In this document: piece by piece, positions 8,739 to 17,983 of the stretch | How the letters are laid out: each line of letters begins with the position of its first letter | Numbering within the stretch: position 1 is the first letter of the stretch | Assembly (NCBI RefSeq): GCF_000730605.1 | Contig: NZ_BBIS01000030.1 | Coordinates: forward strand, 1-64,000 | Direction of reading: 5' to 3' | DNA: 64,000 nucleotides | From: Pseudomonas monteilii NBRC 103158 = DSM 14164 | Lineage (GTDB): Bacteria > Pseudomonadota > Gammaproteobacteria > Pseudomonadales > Pseudomonadaceae | Position numbers and translations under genes: made by a program | Notes under the pieces: model-generated | Database searches by the model: none | What the model was told of the DNA's origin: nothing | Seen by the model: the letters and a program-made list of their open reading frames with translations, nothing else

Positions 8739-9275
8739 ATGAACCGTACTTCCATCCTGTTACTCACCCTTGGGCCATTGCTGGTAACTGGCGGTGCGGC
8801 GCACGGCAGCACCACCGGTTTCATCCAGGCGCGGCTGGTGATCAGCGCGGCCTGCCAGATCAGCAGCAACGACACTCAACCGGCCGTACTGGGTAACCCG
8901 GGTCTGCTGGATTTCGGTGAACGTGGCCCGAATTGGGACCAGCCGCTGCGCAGCCGGGTTGACGAAGCAAGCGGCGAGGGCAGCCTGCAGATCAGTTGCA
9001 CGCCTGAGGTACGGGCGTTCAACGTGCGGATCAACGGTGGCCTGAATGGCGACGACGGCATTCGCCGACTGAGCAACGGCCGTGAACTGATCCCTTATCA
9101 ACTGGCGGTCGACCCGGGTGGCAACAGCCGCTACGCCATCGGCCAGGCACGCGCCTTCACCATCAACAGCACCCGGCAGATCCCGATTCCCATCTACGGA
9201 GTGGTAGTGGCGCAACGTCGCGCGCTGCCGGCCGGGCTGTACCGCGACACCCTCAGAGTGACCCTGGACTGGTAA
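8739..9275 (+). CDS. SCPU domain pilin subunit 2
   Basis: A 178-residue exported subunit with an N-terminal signal peptide (LLLTLGPLLVTGGAAHG). The start is supported by AAGGA 9 nt upstream. A Cys follows the first strand (ISAACQIS), with a second in LQISCTPEVRAF, the usual disulfide pair of SCPU domains. NVRINGGLNGDDG and the C-terminal GLYRDTLRVTLDW complete the family pattern. It lies 30 nt after subunit 1 and 18 nt before subunit 3, so it is co-transcribed. It probably polymerises by donor-strand exchange through the periplasmic chaperone and usher encoded downstream. Confidence 0.85.
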   Translation: MNRTSILLLTLGPLLVTGGAAHGSTTGFIQARLVISAACQISSNDTQPAVLGNPGLLDFGERGPNWDQPLRSRVDEASGEGSLQISCTPEVRAFNVRINGGLNGDDGIRRLSNGRELIPYQLAVDPGGNSRYAIGQARAFTINSTRQIPIPIYGVVVAQRRALPAGLYRDTLRVTLDW

Positions 9276-9293
9276 CTACGCAAGGAGACTCCG

Positions 9294-9827
9294 ATGCGAA
9301 CGAACCTATCATGCTGCATGCTTGCAGGCCTTGGCCTCGCGCTGGCCTCCCAGGCCCAGGCGGCGACGGTAACCGGGAATATCACCTCGACGTTGACCCT
9401 GATTGCCGCGTGCCAGGTCAACGGTAGTTCGGGTACATCGGGGCTTAACTTCGGTGCCTTGGACTTTGGCACCCAGGATGCCCTGTTCACTAGCGCAAAT
9501 GCCCAGGTACTGGGGGGCGGGGGCGGTGCCATGAGCATTCTGTGTTCGGCCGGTACGGTGCCGGTGGTCAAGGTACGTGCGGGCCTGCACGACGGCCAGT
9601 CGAGCGGTGGCACGCGTGCCCTCGCTGACGGCGCTGGCAACTTTGTACCTTACGACCTGTATACCGACTCGGGGCGTACAACGTTGCTGGCAATCGACGG
9701 CACCATCACCCTGCCCACCAGTACGGGTGTGGCCCAGACCGTCAACCTGTACGGCAAGGCCGTGGGCAAGGCGGGTTTGCCTGCTGGGGTGTACAGCGAC
9801 ACGATTTCGGTTGAGCTGTCGTTCTGA
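9294..9827 (+). CDS. SCPU domain pilin subunit 3
   Basis: A 177-residue exported subunit. The signal peptide ends in ASQAQA-ATVTG, and mature sequence begins with a beta strand (TGNITSTLTLIAACQV) resembling the major CsuA/B-type pilin. Cys residues occur in AACQV and ILCSAG. The terminal motif GVYSDTISVELSF matches its operon neighbours. Of the four subunits it has the most typical CsuA/B-like Ala/Thr/Gly-rich composition, so it is a reasonable candidate for the major shaft subunit; that is inference. A Shine-Dalgarno AAGGAG lies 7 nt ahead of the ATG. Confidence 0.85.
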   Translation: MRTNLSCCMLAGLGLALASQAQAATVTGNITSTLTLIAACQVNGSSGTSGLNFGALDFGTQDALFTSANAQVLGGGGGAMSILCSAGTVPVVKVRAGLHDGQSSGGTRALADGAGNFVPYDLYTDSGRTTLLAIDGTITLPTSTGVAQTVNLYGKAVGKAGLPAGVYSDTISVELSF

Positions 9828-9830
9828 ACC

Positions 9831-10334
9831 ATGCGCCGCTGGTTGACGTGGGGCCTTACGGGCACCGGTTTGCTCCTGGCTACACCGTTGAGCGCGGTGA
9901 CTACCAGCACCTTCACCGTGACGGCACAGATTGTTGCCGGTTGCCTGGTGGTGGGGGGCGTCACCAGTTATGGAACGCTGGACTATGGTACGCAGTCTGC
10001 GTTGTCCACCAGCACCCTGAGCACCTCGCTGGGTGGCACCACGGTCACGTTCCAGTGCACCCCCGGCGTTGCCATGAACATGAGCGTGGATGGTGGGCAG
10101 AACAGTGCGAGTGGCACGCGCAACCTCAAGCGCACGAGCGGCACGCAGCTGCTGGCCTACCAGCTTTACCGGGACGCGGCCTACAGCCAGACGTTGGGCA
10201 TCGGCACGAGTGTGGCCGTGAGCTATTCCGACCCGACAGCGATCAAACTGCCGGTCTACGGGCGGGTTCAGCTGAGCGGCACGCTGCCAGCGGGGACCTA
10301 CACCGATGTGGTGCAAGTGACGGTGACCTGGTGA
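9831..10334 (+). CDS. SCPU domain pilin subunit 4
   Basis: A 167-residue exported subunit starting 3 nt after the preceding stop, so translation is probably coupled. The signal peptide runs MRRWLTWGLTGTGLLLATPLSA. Mature sequence includes TVTAQIVAGCLVVGG, FQCTPGVAMNMSVDGGQ (the second SCPU Cys) and the shared terminal motif GTYTDVVQVTVTW. It is the last subunit before the chaperone. With four subunit genes this operon has one more than the three (csuA/B, A, B) in the Acinetobacter prototype. Confidence 0.85.
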   Translation: MRRWLTWGLTGTGLLLATPLSAVTTSTFTVTAQIVAGCLVVGGVTSYGTLDYGTQSALSTSTLSTSLGGTTVTFQCTPGVAMNMSVDGGQNSASGTRNLKRTSGTQLLAYQLYRDAAYSQTLGIGTSVAVSYSDPTAIKLPVYGRVQLSGTLPAGTYTDVVQVTVTW

Positions 10335-10374
10335 GTGCCAGCGCCACCAACGACACGTGTCTAAGGAGAGTTGC

Positions 10375-11151
10375 ATGCGGCAAGGCGCGAAGTGGGCGCA
10401 TGGATTGATCGGGTTATCGTGGCTGGCGAGCCTGCCAGCCGGAGCGGCGACTTCGGTGCTGATCTGGCCGATCGACCCGGTGTTGGAGGCTGATCAGAAG
10501 GCCGGTGCCCTGTGGCTTGAAAACCGCGGCACGGCGCCGGCCAACCTGCAGGTACGGGTATTCGCCTGGCGCCAGGGCGATTATCAGGAACAGTTCCAGG
10601 CACAGCGTGAAATCATCGGCAGCCCGCCGGTGGCCAACATCGCCCCTGGGCAAAAGCAGCTCATCCGCCTTACCCGCACCGGCCCGTCACCGGCCGGTCA
10701 GGAGCAGGCCTACCGCATCATCATCGACGAAATCCCGCCCGCCATTCCTGTGGACAAGGCCGAGCCAGGCGCCACTGCGGCAATTCGCCTGCAGATGCGC
10801 TATTCGGTGCCTCTGTTCGTCTACGGCGAAGGCCTGTGGGGCAAGGCCGACACCGAGGGCAGGCGCAATGCCGAGGGCGTTGGCAAGCCGCAACTCACCT
10901 GGCGCCCGGTGACCGTGCAGGGCAAGCCCTACGTTGAGCTGCGCAACACAGGCCCGGTGCATGCGCGCCTGACCGATGTGGTGGTGCAGCAAGGCAGCCA
11001 GAGCAAACCGTTGGCCGAGGGCTTGCTGGGCTATGTGCTGCCGGGTGCGAGCATGCGTTGGCCGGCACCCGTGGCGCCCGGCAGCACCAGCGTGCTCAAG
11101 GGCCGGGTCAACGGCCAAGGCTCGGCGGACGCCATCCGCCAAGGCCAATGA
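10375..11151 (+). CDS. Periplasmic pilus chaperone (CsuC/PapD-like)
   Basis: A 258-residue periplasmic chaperone of archaic chaperone-usher systems, which captures SCPU subunits by donor-strand complementation. AAGGAG at 10363-10368 points to the ATG at 10375 rather than the GTG at 10357. A signal peptide (GLSWLASLPAGAA) precedes a first Ig-like domain starting TSVLIWPIDPVLEADQKAGALWLENRG, characteristic of the archaic (CsuC) branch, and IAPGQKQLIRLTRTGP with the conserved subunit-anchoring region. The second domain follows (LTWRPVTVQGKPYVELRNTG). It lies between the subunit genes and the usher, with short gaps. Confidence 0.88.
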   Translation: MRQGAKWAHGLIGLSWLASLPAGAATSVLIWPIDPVLEADQKAGALWLENRGTAPANLQVRVFAWRQGDYQEQFQAQREIIGSPPVANIAPGQKQLIRLTRTGPSPAGQEQAYRIIIDEIPPAIPVDKAEPGATAAIRLQMRYSVPLFVYGEGLWGKADTEGRRNAEGVGKPQLTWRPVTVQGKPYVELRNTGPVHARLTDVVVQQGSQSKPLAEGLLGYVLPGASMRWPAPVAPGSTSVLKGRVNGQGSADAIRQGQ

Positions 11152-11163
11152 GCCAGCAACTGA

Positions 11164-13557
11164 ATGCAGTGCAGGGGCCAGGGAGGACCCGGCAATGGTT
11201 GGAAACCGTGTGTGAAATGGCTAACGGCGACGACGCGCCGCTGGTGCCTGGGGCTGGCCATGGCTGGCCCCAGCCTGGCGCTGGCCGACGACCTGCCCCC
11301 GCCGCCTACGGAGATGTCCGCCACCGCCGATGCCACGCTGTACCTCGACCTGCTGGTAAACCAGATGCCCAGGGCTGAACTGGTGCCGGTGCAGCAGCGG
11401 GCCGGGCAGTTGTACCTGGACAGCGAGGTGTTGCGCGCGGCCGGTATTTCGCTGCCGGGCAACCCCCAGGGCGAAGTGGCACTGGAAGGCATCGCAGGGT
11501 TGCACACCGACTACGACAGCCAGAACCAGCGCTTGCTGCTGCAGGTGCCGCCGGCCTGGCTGCCCGATCAACAGGTCGGCGACCACAACCTGTACCCGGC
11601 CAGTGATGCCCGCAGCAGCTTCGGCGCCTTGTTCAACTACGACCTGTACCTGAACGACACCGATGATGGCGGTACCTACCTGGCCGCCTGGAACGAGCTG
11701 CGCCTGTTCGACAGTTGGGGCACGTTTTCCAGCACCGGGCAGTGGCGCCAGTCGTTCAATGGCGCACAGGCGGATGCAACACGCCAGGGGTTCATGCGTT
11801 ACGACACCACTTGGCGCCTTACCGACGAGCAGCGCCTGCTCACGTATGAAATGGGTGATTTTGTTAGCGGTGCCTTGCCCTGGAGCAGTTCGGTACGGGT
11901 AGGGGGGCTTCAGTTGTCGCGTGATTTCGGTGCACGCCCCGACCTGGTGACGTACCCGTTGCCGGCATTCGCGGGTGAAGCGGCGGTACCGACGTCGCTG
12001 GACCTGTTCATCAATGGCTACAAGTCCAGCACCACCGAGTTGCAACCGGGTCCATACACCTTGACCAATGTCCCCTTCATCAATGGCGCGGGGGAAGCGG
12101 TGGTGGTCACTACTGATTCTTTGGGACGGCAGGTGTCGACCACTTTGCCGTTTTACGTCACCAGTAGCCTGCTGCAAAAAGGCCTGTCGGACTATTCGAT
12201 GGCGGCAGGTAGCTTGCGACGTGATTACGCCGTGCGCGATTTTGCTTATGGCCCAGGCGTGGCTTCGGGCAGCCTGCGCTACGGGCTCAGCGACACCTTC
12301 ACTTTGGAAACCCATGCCGAAACCTCCGAATCGCTGATGCTCGGCGGCCTGGGCGGCAACATGCGGCTGGGCAACTACGGGGTGCTCAACGCTGCCTTGG
12401 CGCAAAGCCGCTTCGACGGCGAGAAGGGCCACCAGGTCGCCTTGGGTTACCAGTACAACAGCCAGCGCATCGGCTTCAGCTACCAGCGCCTGCAACGCCA
12501 TGGCGATTATGCCGACCTGACGCGGGTCGATTCCCCGGACATGCAACTGAGCAAAAGCAGCGAGCAGGTCACCCTGAGCCTCAACCTGAACGAGTACGGC
12601 AGCATAGGTGCCGGCTATTTCGATGTGCGCGCCGGTGACGGCACGCGGACCCGTCTGATCAACCTGAGTTACAGCAAACCGTTGTGGGGCAGCAGCAGCG
12701 TGTACCTGTCGGCTAACCGCGAAGTGGGTGATAGCCAGTGGGCGGTGCAGGCGCAGCTGGTGATCCCGTTCGACCTGCACGGCACCCTGGCGTTGAGTAT
12801 GGAGCGGAGCAAGGAAGGCGAGCGCCTGCAACGGGTCAACTACAGCCATGCGGTACCGGCCGGCGTCGGCGTTGGCTATAACCTCGGTTACGCCGCAGGC
12901 AGTGACCGCGATGCCTACCGCCAGGCTGACGTTACCTGGCGGCTGCAATCGGTGCAGTTGCAGGCCGGGGTGTATGGCAGCAGCGGCGAGATGACCCGCT
13001 GGGCCGACGCCAGTGGCTCGCTGGTGTGGATGGATGCGGGCGTTTTCGCCGCCAACCGCATTGACGATGCGTTTGTGGTAGTGAGTACCACAGGTTATGC
13101 CGATGTACCGGTACGCTACGAGAACCAGGAAATCGGCCGTACCGATTCCAAAGGTCATTTGCTGGTGCCATACAGCAGCGGGTACTACCGCGGCAAGTAC
13201 GAAATCGACCCCATGGACCTGCCACCGGACGTGCTTGCTGCTGAGGTTGAACAGCGCGTGGCGGTGCGCCGGGGCAGCGGTTATTTGCTGGAGTTCCCGC
13301 TCAAGCGTGTGATGGCGGCCAGCGTCGAGCTGGTGGACGGCAACCAGCAGGTGCTCAAGCTGGGCAGCCGGGTCACCCACGAGCAAAGTGGCAGCCAGGC
13401 CGTGGTGGGTTGGGACGGATTGGTGTACCTGGAGAACCTGTCGGAGCACAACCGCTTGCAGGTGCAGATCGAAGGGGGCGGGCAGTGCCAGGTGGCCTTC
13501 GACCTGCCCGAAGCACAAGGCTCGATACCCTTGATTGGCCCGTTGGTGTGCCGATGA
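11164..13557 (+). CDS. Outer-membrane usher of archaic chaperone-usher pilus (CsuD-like)
   Basis: A 797-codon outer-membrane usher, the secretion pore and assembly platform for the pilus. After a signal region (CLGLAMAGPSLALA) there is an N-terminal chaperone-binding domain, then a beta-barrel and plug (GDFVSGALPWSSSVRVGGLQLSRDF, then INGYKSSTTELQPGPY), then C-terminal periplasmic domains with a terminal Cys pair (GGQCQ and LVCR). The size, below about 800 residues, fits the archaic class. The start is uncertain: the ATG at 11164 has no good Shine-Dalgarno, and a GTG at 11212 directly before the signal peptide core is an alternative. The stop overlaps the next start by ATGA, so translation is coupled to the tip adhesin. 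Confidence 0.9.
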   Translation: MQCRGQGGPGNGWKPCVKWLTATTRRWCLGLAMAGPSLALADDLPPPPTEMSATADATLYLDLLVNQMPRAELVPVQQRAGQLYLDSEVLRAAGISLPGNPQGEVALEGIAGLHTDYDSQNQRLLLQVPPAWLPDQQVGDHNLYPASDARSSFGALFNYDLYLNDTDDGGTYLAAWNELRLFDSWGTFSSTGQWRQSFNGAQADATRQGFMRYDTTWRLTDEQRLLTYEMGDFVSGALPWSSSVRVGGLQLSRDFGARPDLVTYPLPAFAGEAAVPTSLDLFINGYKSSTTELQPGPYTLTNVPFINGAGEAVVVTTDSLGRQVSTTLPFYVTSSLLQKGLSDYSMAAGSLRRDYAVRDFAYGPGVASGSLRYGLSDTFTLETHAETSESLMLGGLGGNMRLGNYGVLNAALAQSRFDGEKGHQVALGYQYNSQRIGFSYQRLQRHGDYADLTRVDSPDMQLSKSSEQVTLSLNLNEYGSIGAGYFDVRAGDGTRTRLINLSYSKPLWGSSSVYLSANREVGDSQWAVQAQLVIPFDLHGTLALSMERSKEGERLQRVNYSHAVPAGVGVGYNLGYAAGSDRDAYRQADVTWRLQSVQLQAGVYGSSGEMTRWADASGSLVWMDAGVFAANRIDDAFVVVSTTGYADVPVRYENQEIGRTDSKGHLLVPYSSGYYRGKYEIDPMDLPPDVLAAEVEQRVAVRRGSGYLLEFPLKRVMAASVELVDGNQQVLKLGSRVTHEQSGSQAVVGWDGLVYLENLSEHNRLQVQIEGGGQCQVAFDLPEAQGSIPLIGPLVCR

Positions 13558-14525
13558 GTGGCTGGCTGCGTGTCCTGTGGGCGAGCGTGCTGCTGTTGCC
13601 AGCGGGTACCTCCTGGGCCCTTTGCTCGTCGGTAGCAACGTTGCCAGCAGCGTTTGGCAGTCTGAATTCAACGCAGGTTCGCACCACGGTGCAGACTGCG
13701 TCGACCCTGAACTCTGGTTTGCAGTGCACAGGTTCATTACTGACCTTGCTCAGCAGCAGTGATCATTTCTACGCGACGATAACGCCTGCCTCGGGCGGGT
13801 TGGTCGGCCCTACAGGCGATGTCATTCCTTATACCCTGTACGCGAACAACACGACCAGTTACCCGATCACCCGGGGGGTGGCCTACGACTTTGCCCGCAA
13901 CGGTATTATCGACCTGTTGGGGTTGCTCGGGGGCACTACACCCAAGGCAGTGCCTATCTACATGCGCACGCAGATCGGTAGCAACGTTGCAGCAGGGTTG
14001 TATCAGGAAAACCTGACCGTGGCCTGGAGCTGGGATTACTGTTCGGGGATTGGCGCGCTTGGAATATGCCTGGGGCGTGACGTTGGTTCGGGCACCAAGA
14101 CCTTGAACGTGAGCCTGACCGTGACCAACGATTGCCAGATTACCACCCCCGACATCAGCTTCAGCAGCGCGCCGGTGGTCGCAGGGTTCGGTACGGTGAG
14201 CCAGAGCCTCAACGTGTCGTGCACCAAGGGCAGCAACTACACCGTGGGGCTGGACGACGGGCAGAACGTCTCCGGTGGCCGGCGGCGAATGAAGTCATCG
14301 GCCAACAACTACCTGGCCTACGACATTTTCAAGAGTGCCGGGACGGTGCGCTGGGGCTCATCGGGGGCGGCACGACGTGCCAGTACCGATGCAGACGTAA
14401 ACCCTGGGGCGGGTACCGGCACTGGGAGCCAGCTGTTCAACTATAACGCCAAGGTCTACACGGACCAGCCTACGCCGCCAGCGGCGACCTATTCCGACAG
14501 TGTGATACTGGATGTGCAGTTTTGA
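13554..14525 (+). CDS. Two-domain SCPU tip adhesin (CsuE-like)
   Basis: A 323-residue exported protein with two SCPU domains in tandem, the architecture of the CsuE tip adhesin. The ATG at 13554 overlaps the usher stop (ATGA), and a signal peptide (RVLWASVLLLPAGTSWA) follows at once. A longer open frame from 13410 lies inside the usher gene and is not credible. Domain 1 spans about 25-180 (GLQCTGSLL, GDVIPYTLYANN). Domain 2 spans about 190-323 (VTNDCQITTPDISF, LNVSCTKGSNYTVGLDDGQN) and ends with ATYSDSVILDVQF. It closes the operon and is followed by a hairpin. Confidence 0.87.
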   Translation: MSGWLRVLWASVLLLPAGTSWALCSSVATLPAAFGSLNSTQVRTTVQTASTLNSGLQCTGSLLTLLSSSDHFYATITPASGGLVGPTGDVIPYTLYANNTTSYPITRGVAYDFARNGIIDLLGLLGGTTPKAVPIYMRTQIGSNVAAGLYQENLTVAWSWDYCSGIGALGICLGRDVGSGTKTLNVSLTVTNDCQITTPDISFSSAPVVAGFGTVSQSLNVSCTKGSNYTVGLDDGQNVSGGRRRMKSSANNYLAYDIFKSAGTVRWGSSGAARRASTDADVNPGAGTGTGSQLFNYNAKVYTDQPTPPAATYSDSVILDVQF

Positions 14526-14531
14526 CAAAGC

Positions 14532-14562
14532 CTGACGCGGTCCTGCAAGAGGGCCGCGTCAG
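14532..14562. terminator. Hairpin after the pilus operon
   Basis: A perfect 9-bp stem CTGACGCGG/CCGCGTCAG with a 13-nt loop lies 6 nt beyond the tip-adhesin stop. It also faces the 3' end of the converging carboxypeptidase gene, so it can serve both. The U tract is poor on either strand. Confidence 0.5.
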
Positions 14563-14577
14563 TTGCAAAGGCAGGGC

Positions 14578-15726
14578 TCAGCGTAAATCGCCCACCATCT
14601 TCGCCAACGTTTCCAGCACCGCCCCGGCCAGTGCCTTCGACCGCGCCCCCGACCACCCGGTAACCGCATCGGGCGCGTCGTCATGGTCCTTGAACGGCAT
14701 CTCCAGTGTCAGTGACAGGCAGTCATGCGCCATGCCCACTGCGTTGCAGGCCAGCGTGGTATTGGCCTGCCCTGGCTTGTCACGGGTGTAGCCATGCACG
14801 GTCTGGAAGTCCCGAGTCAGGCTGCACAAGGTGCTGCGGAACTGCTCCTCGAGCGTTGCCAGGCGTGGCGTGTAGCCCGGGTTGCCCTCACAGGCGGCGG
14901 TGAATACGTGGGGGATCTCTTCATCGCCGTGTACATCGACAAAGGCGTCCACCCCGTACTGCTTCATCTGCGCTTGGGCAAAGAACACCTCCGGGGTCAG
15001 CTCGACGCTGGCGTCCTGCCAGGCGCGGTTGAGGTCCTTGCCCTTGAAGTTGGTGCGCAGGTGGCCGAGGAAGGCGCCGTCCGGGTTCATGTTGGGGATC
15101 AGGTAGAGGTCGGCCTTGGCCAGTAACTGCTGGATTACCGCATCGTTGGCCTGCAGGCGATCGATTACCCCTTCCATGAACCATTCGGCCATGTGCTCGC
15201 CCGGGTGCTGCTGGGCAATCAGCCACAGCTTGCGCTTGCCAGTGGCGCCATCGCCAGCGCGCAGCAGCGGAATGTCGCGGCCCTGTACGCTTCGGCCGCT
15301 GGCCAGCAACTCGACCCCTGGCAACTGGCGAGCACGTTCGATCAGCTGGTTGTGACGGGCGCGCGAGTAGGGCTCGAAGTAGGCGAACCAGATCTGCTCC
15401 TGCTCCGCTTTCACTTCGAACGACAGCGCCGTGCCGTCGAACTGACTGGGTACGCGGAACCAGGTGTTCTGGTCGTAGCTGGCCACTGCGTTGTAGCCGC
15501 TCCAGGCATTTTTGTACGAGGAGCCCGATGCGTTGTCGAGACTGAAGCGATGGACCTGGCCCGGGGTCAGCCCACTGACCTTGAAGTGGAACCACTGGTA
15601 GTGGCCGCTGTGGGTGTCGGGGCGGATGGCCAGGTGCACCTGGGCCGGGTTGCTGGCGTCCAGCACCTGAATGTTGCCGGAATCGAAAGCGCAGTCGATC
15701 TGCACGGGGGACAGCGTCACGGTCAT
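14578..15726 (-). CDS. M14-family zinc carboxypeptidase (cytosolic carboxypeptidase-like)
   Basis: A 382-residue metallocarboxypeptidase of the M14D/CCP-like group. The N-terminal beta-sandwich (FDSGNIQVLDA, HYQWFHFKVSGL, KNAWSGYNAVASYD) is the conserved bacterial and eukaryotic CCP domain. Zinc ligands are visible as HPGE (His and Glu) and the His in FVDVHGDEE. The substrate-binding block LIPNMNPDGAFLGHLRTNFKGKDLNR is typical. No signal peptide is present, so it is cytoplasmic. AAGGAG precedes the ATG by 9 nt. It is monocistronic, convergent with the pilus operon and separated by 85 nt from the AraC regulator. The physiological substrate is unknown. Confidence 0.88.
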   Translation of the reverse strand: MTVTLSPVQIDCAFDSGNIQVLDASNPAQVHLAIRPDTHSGHYQWFHFKVSGLTPGQVHRFSLDNASGSSYKNAWSGYNAVASYDQNTWFRVPSQFDGTALSFEVKAEQEQIWFAYFEPYSRARHNQLIERARQLPGVELLASGRSVQGRDIPLLRAGDGATGKRKLWLIAQQHPGEHMAEWFMEGVIDRLQANDAVIQQLLAKADLYLIPNMNPDGAFLGHLRTNFKGKDLNRAWQDASVELTPEVFFAQAQMKQYGVDAFVDVHGDEEIPHVFTAACEGNPGYTPRLATLEEQFRSTLCSLTRDFQTVHGYTRDKPGQANTTLACNAVGMAHDCLSLTLEMPFKDHDDAPDAVTGWSGARSKALAGAVLETLAKMVGDLR

Positions 15727-15811
15727 GGGCCGGGCTCCTTATCGGGCGTTGTTGTAGGGGTACTGTACACGGCTTGGCCCGGTCCACGCCAAAATCGCAC
15801 CGGCCTGCAGG

Positions 15812-16585
15812 TTATTTGAAGAACTGGCTCGGTGTGGTGCCGAACTGGCGCTTGAACATGCTGGCGAAGGCACTGGGGCTGTCATACCCCAGCGCCCCCG
15901 CCACATCGATGATCCGCTCGCCCTGTGCGATCCGCTCAAGTGCCTGCATCAGCCGTGCCTGCTGGCGCCACTGGCCAAAGGTCATGCCGGTTTCCTTGCG
16001 GAACAGGCGCTGGATGGTCTTTTCATCTACGCCCAGTTGCAAGGCCCAGTCAGCCACGGTGGCGTTGTTATCAGGCCTTTCGTGCAAGGCCGAGCAGATG
16101 GCCTTCAAGCGGCTGTCGCTGGGTTGCGACAGCTTCAGCGGCAAGGTTGGCAGTACGCAGATTTCGTCGAGGATCAAGCGCATTACCCGGGCCTCACGCG
16201 AGTCCTCGGCAAAGGGGGCGGTAAAGCCCACCGAGGCTTTGATCAGTTCGCTGAGCAGCGGCGAGATGCTGATGGCCTTGCTCTGCAGGGGCAGGCCCGC
16301 TGCCGCGTCGGTGCGCACGAACACACTGCGCATCTTCACGTCGCCAACACAGCGGATGGCGTGAACCTGGCCGCAGGGCATCCACACACCGCGGCTGGGC
16401 GGCACGGTCCAGCATTCGTTACCGGACTCGACGATCATCAAGCCTTTGATGGCGTAGATCAGTTGATGCTTGGCATGCCGGTGGGGTTCGATGAACCAGT
16501 TCGTAGGGTAGTCGGTCGCACGGCTCCCGACTTCCCAGGTCCATTCATCGACCTCCACCAGCAATTCGCGCTGCGGCTTTACCAT
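15812..16585 (-). CDS. AraC-family transcriptional regulator with N-terminal cupin
   Basis: A 257-residue AraC-type regulator. The N-terminal cupin-like sensor domain has the metal-type residues HRHAKHQLIYAIKG and GVWMPCGQVHAI. The C-terminal tandem helix-turn-helix includes VADWALQLGVDEKTIQRLFRKETG and IIDVAGALGYDSPSAFASMFKRQFG. The start is supported by GAGG 5 nt upstream. It lies just 36 nt from the end of the MFS gene on the same strand (downstream of it) and is the obvious candidate regulator of that exporter. The cupin-type (RmlC) AraC regulators beside exporters often respond to small hydrophobic compounds, but no ligand can be named here. Confidence 0.9.
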   Translation of the reverse strand: MVKPQRELLVEVDEWTWEVGSRATDYPTNWFIEPHRHAKHQLIYAIKGLMIVESGNECWTVPPSRGVWMPCGQVHAIRCVGDVKMRSVFVRTDAAAGLPLQSKAISISPLLSELIKASVGFTAPFAEDSREARVMRLILDEICVLPTLPLKLSQPSDSRLKAICSALHERPDNNATVADWALQLGVDEKTIQRLFRKETGMTFGQWRQQARLMQALERIAQGERIIDVAGALGYDSPSAFASMFKRQFGTTPSQFFK

Positions 16586-16621
16586 CGTGACCTCGTGTAG
16601 ATGCAGCCAGGCAGCGCCACT

Positions 16622-17854
16622 TTAGCAGCAACGGCTCGGCCGGGCCTGCGAGCGGGTGGCCGGCAGCAGCGCGGTGGCCAGCCCGAGCAACGGCAGGAAC
16701 GCGATGGCCTGGTACACCCACTCGATGCCATGCCGGTCGGCCAGTTCGCCCAGGCCGGCGGCGCCGATGCCGCTGATGCCGAACATCAGCCCGAACATCA
16801 CCCCGGAGACCATGCCGACCCGCCCTGGCACCGCCTCTTGGGCATACACCACCAGGGCCGCGAAGGCCGAGGACATCACCAGGCCAATGGCCACGGCCAG
16901 TACGGCTGTCCAGGCCAGGTTGGCATGGGGCAGAGCCAGGGCGAAGGGGGCGACGCCAAGGAACGAGACCCAGATCACCGCCTTGCGCCCGATGCGGTCA
17001 CCCACCGGGCCGCCGGCAAAGGTCCCCAGCGCCACGGCTGCGAGGAACACGAACAGGTACAGCTGGCTGTGTTGCACGCTCAGGCCGAAATGCTCGATCA
17101 GGTAGAAGGTGAAGTAGTTGGTGAACGAGGCGATGTAAACGAACTTGGCGAACATCAGCACGGCTACCACGGCCACTGCGCGCCACATGGCACCCCGCGA
17201 CAACCCGGGCGCTTGCTGACCGGCGAAAGTCTTGAGCCGGGCCTGGCCGTGGCGCACGCTCCAGCCTGTTACCCGCAACAGCACCCATACTGCCAGTGCA
17301 GCCGCCAGCATGAACCAGGCAATGGCCGGCTGGCCGTGCGGAATGACAATGGCGGCGGTGAGCAGCGGGCCGAGGGCCGAGCCAGTATTGCCGCCAACCT
17401 GGAAGGTGGATTGCGCGGTTCCGAAGCGCCCGCCGGAGGCCATCCTGGCCACCCGCGAGGCTTCGGGGTGGAAGGTAGCCGATCCCACGCCAACCACTGC
17501 GGCGGCCAGCAACAGCATTTCATAGCTGCCGGCAAAGGCGAGCAGGGCGATGCCCACCAGCGTCACCAGCATGCCGGCGGGCAGCAGGAAGGGTTGTGGA
17601 TATTTGTCGGTGAACAGGCCGACCCAGGGCTGCAGCAGGGAGGCGGTCACTTGGTAGACCAGGGCGATCCAGCCGATCTGGGCAAAGCTCAGCGCAAAAT
17701 CGCTTTTCAGCATGGGGTAGATCGATGGCAGCACCGCCTGGATCAGGTCGTTGAGCAGGTGGGCGAATGCAGCAGCACCGACGATGCGGACCACAAAGCC
17801 CTGAGGCTGGTCGGCAGGCGTGGTCGAGGCTACGGAGGCAGCGGAGGTTGTCAT
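16622..17854 (-). CDS. MFS transporter, fosmidomycin-resistance (Fsr) type
   Basis: An inner-membrane major facilitator exporter of about 410 residues with twelve predicted transmembrane helices. FAHLLNDLIQAVLPSIYPMLK, the block GVGSATFHPEASRVARMASGGR and QVGGNTGSALGPLL are hallmarks of the Fsr (fosmidomycin resistance) family. I prefer the ATG at 17854 over a TTG at 17884 that has no supporting Shine-Dalgarno. It is followed by the AraC regulator gene 36 nt downstream. Members export varied drugs; resistance to fosmidomycin itself is not implied. Confidence 0.88.
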   Translation of the reverse strand: MTTSAASVASTTPADQPQGFVVRIVGAAAFAHLLNDLIQAVLPSIYPMLKSDFALSFAQIGWIALVYQVTASLLQPWVGLFTDKYPQPFLLPAGMLVTLVGIALLAFAGSYEMLLLAAAVVGVGSATFHPEASRVARMASGGRFGTAQSTFQVGGNTGSALGPLLTAAIVIPHGQPAIAWFMLAAALAVWVLLRVTGWSVRHGQARLKTFAGQQAPGLSRGAMWRAVAVVAVLMFAKFVYIASFTNYFTFYLIEHFGLSVQHSQLYLFVFLAAVALGTFAGGPVGDRIGRKAVIWVSFLGVAPFALALPHANLAWTAVLAVAIGLVMSSAFAALVVYAQEAVPGRVGMVSGVMFGLMFGISGIGAAGLGELADRHGIEWVYQAIAFLPLLGLATALLPATRSQARPSRCC

Positions 17855-17983
17855 GGGCAAGGTTCTTCTGTGGCAAGGGAGCAAGGCATTGCCGCAGCAG
17901 GTTAGCCAGTGCCCGGGTTGCCTGTCTCACGCCGAACAGGCAGCCACTGCCGCGTTTCGGGCATCCGTGCCCGCAAAGCCCTT

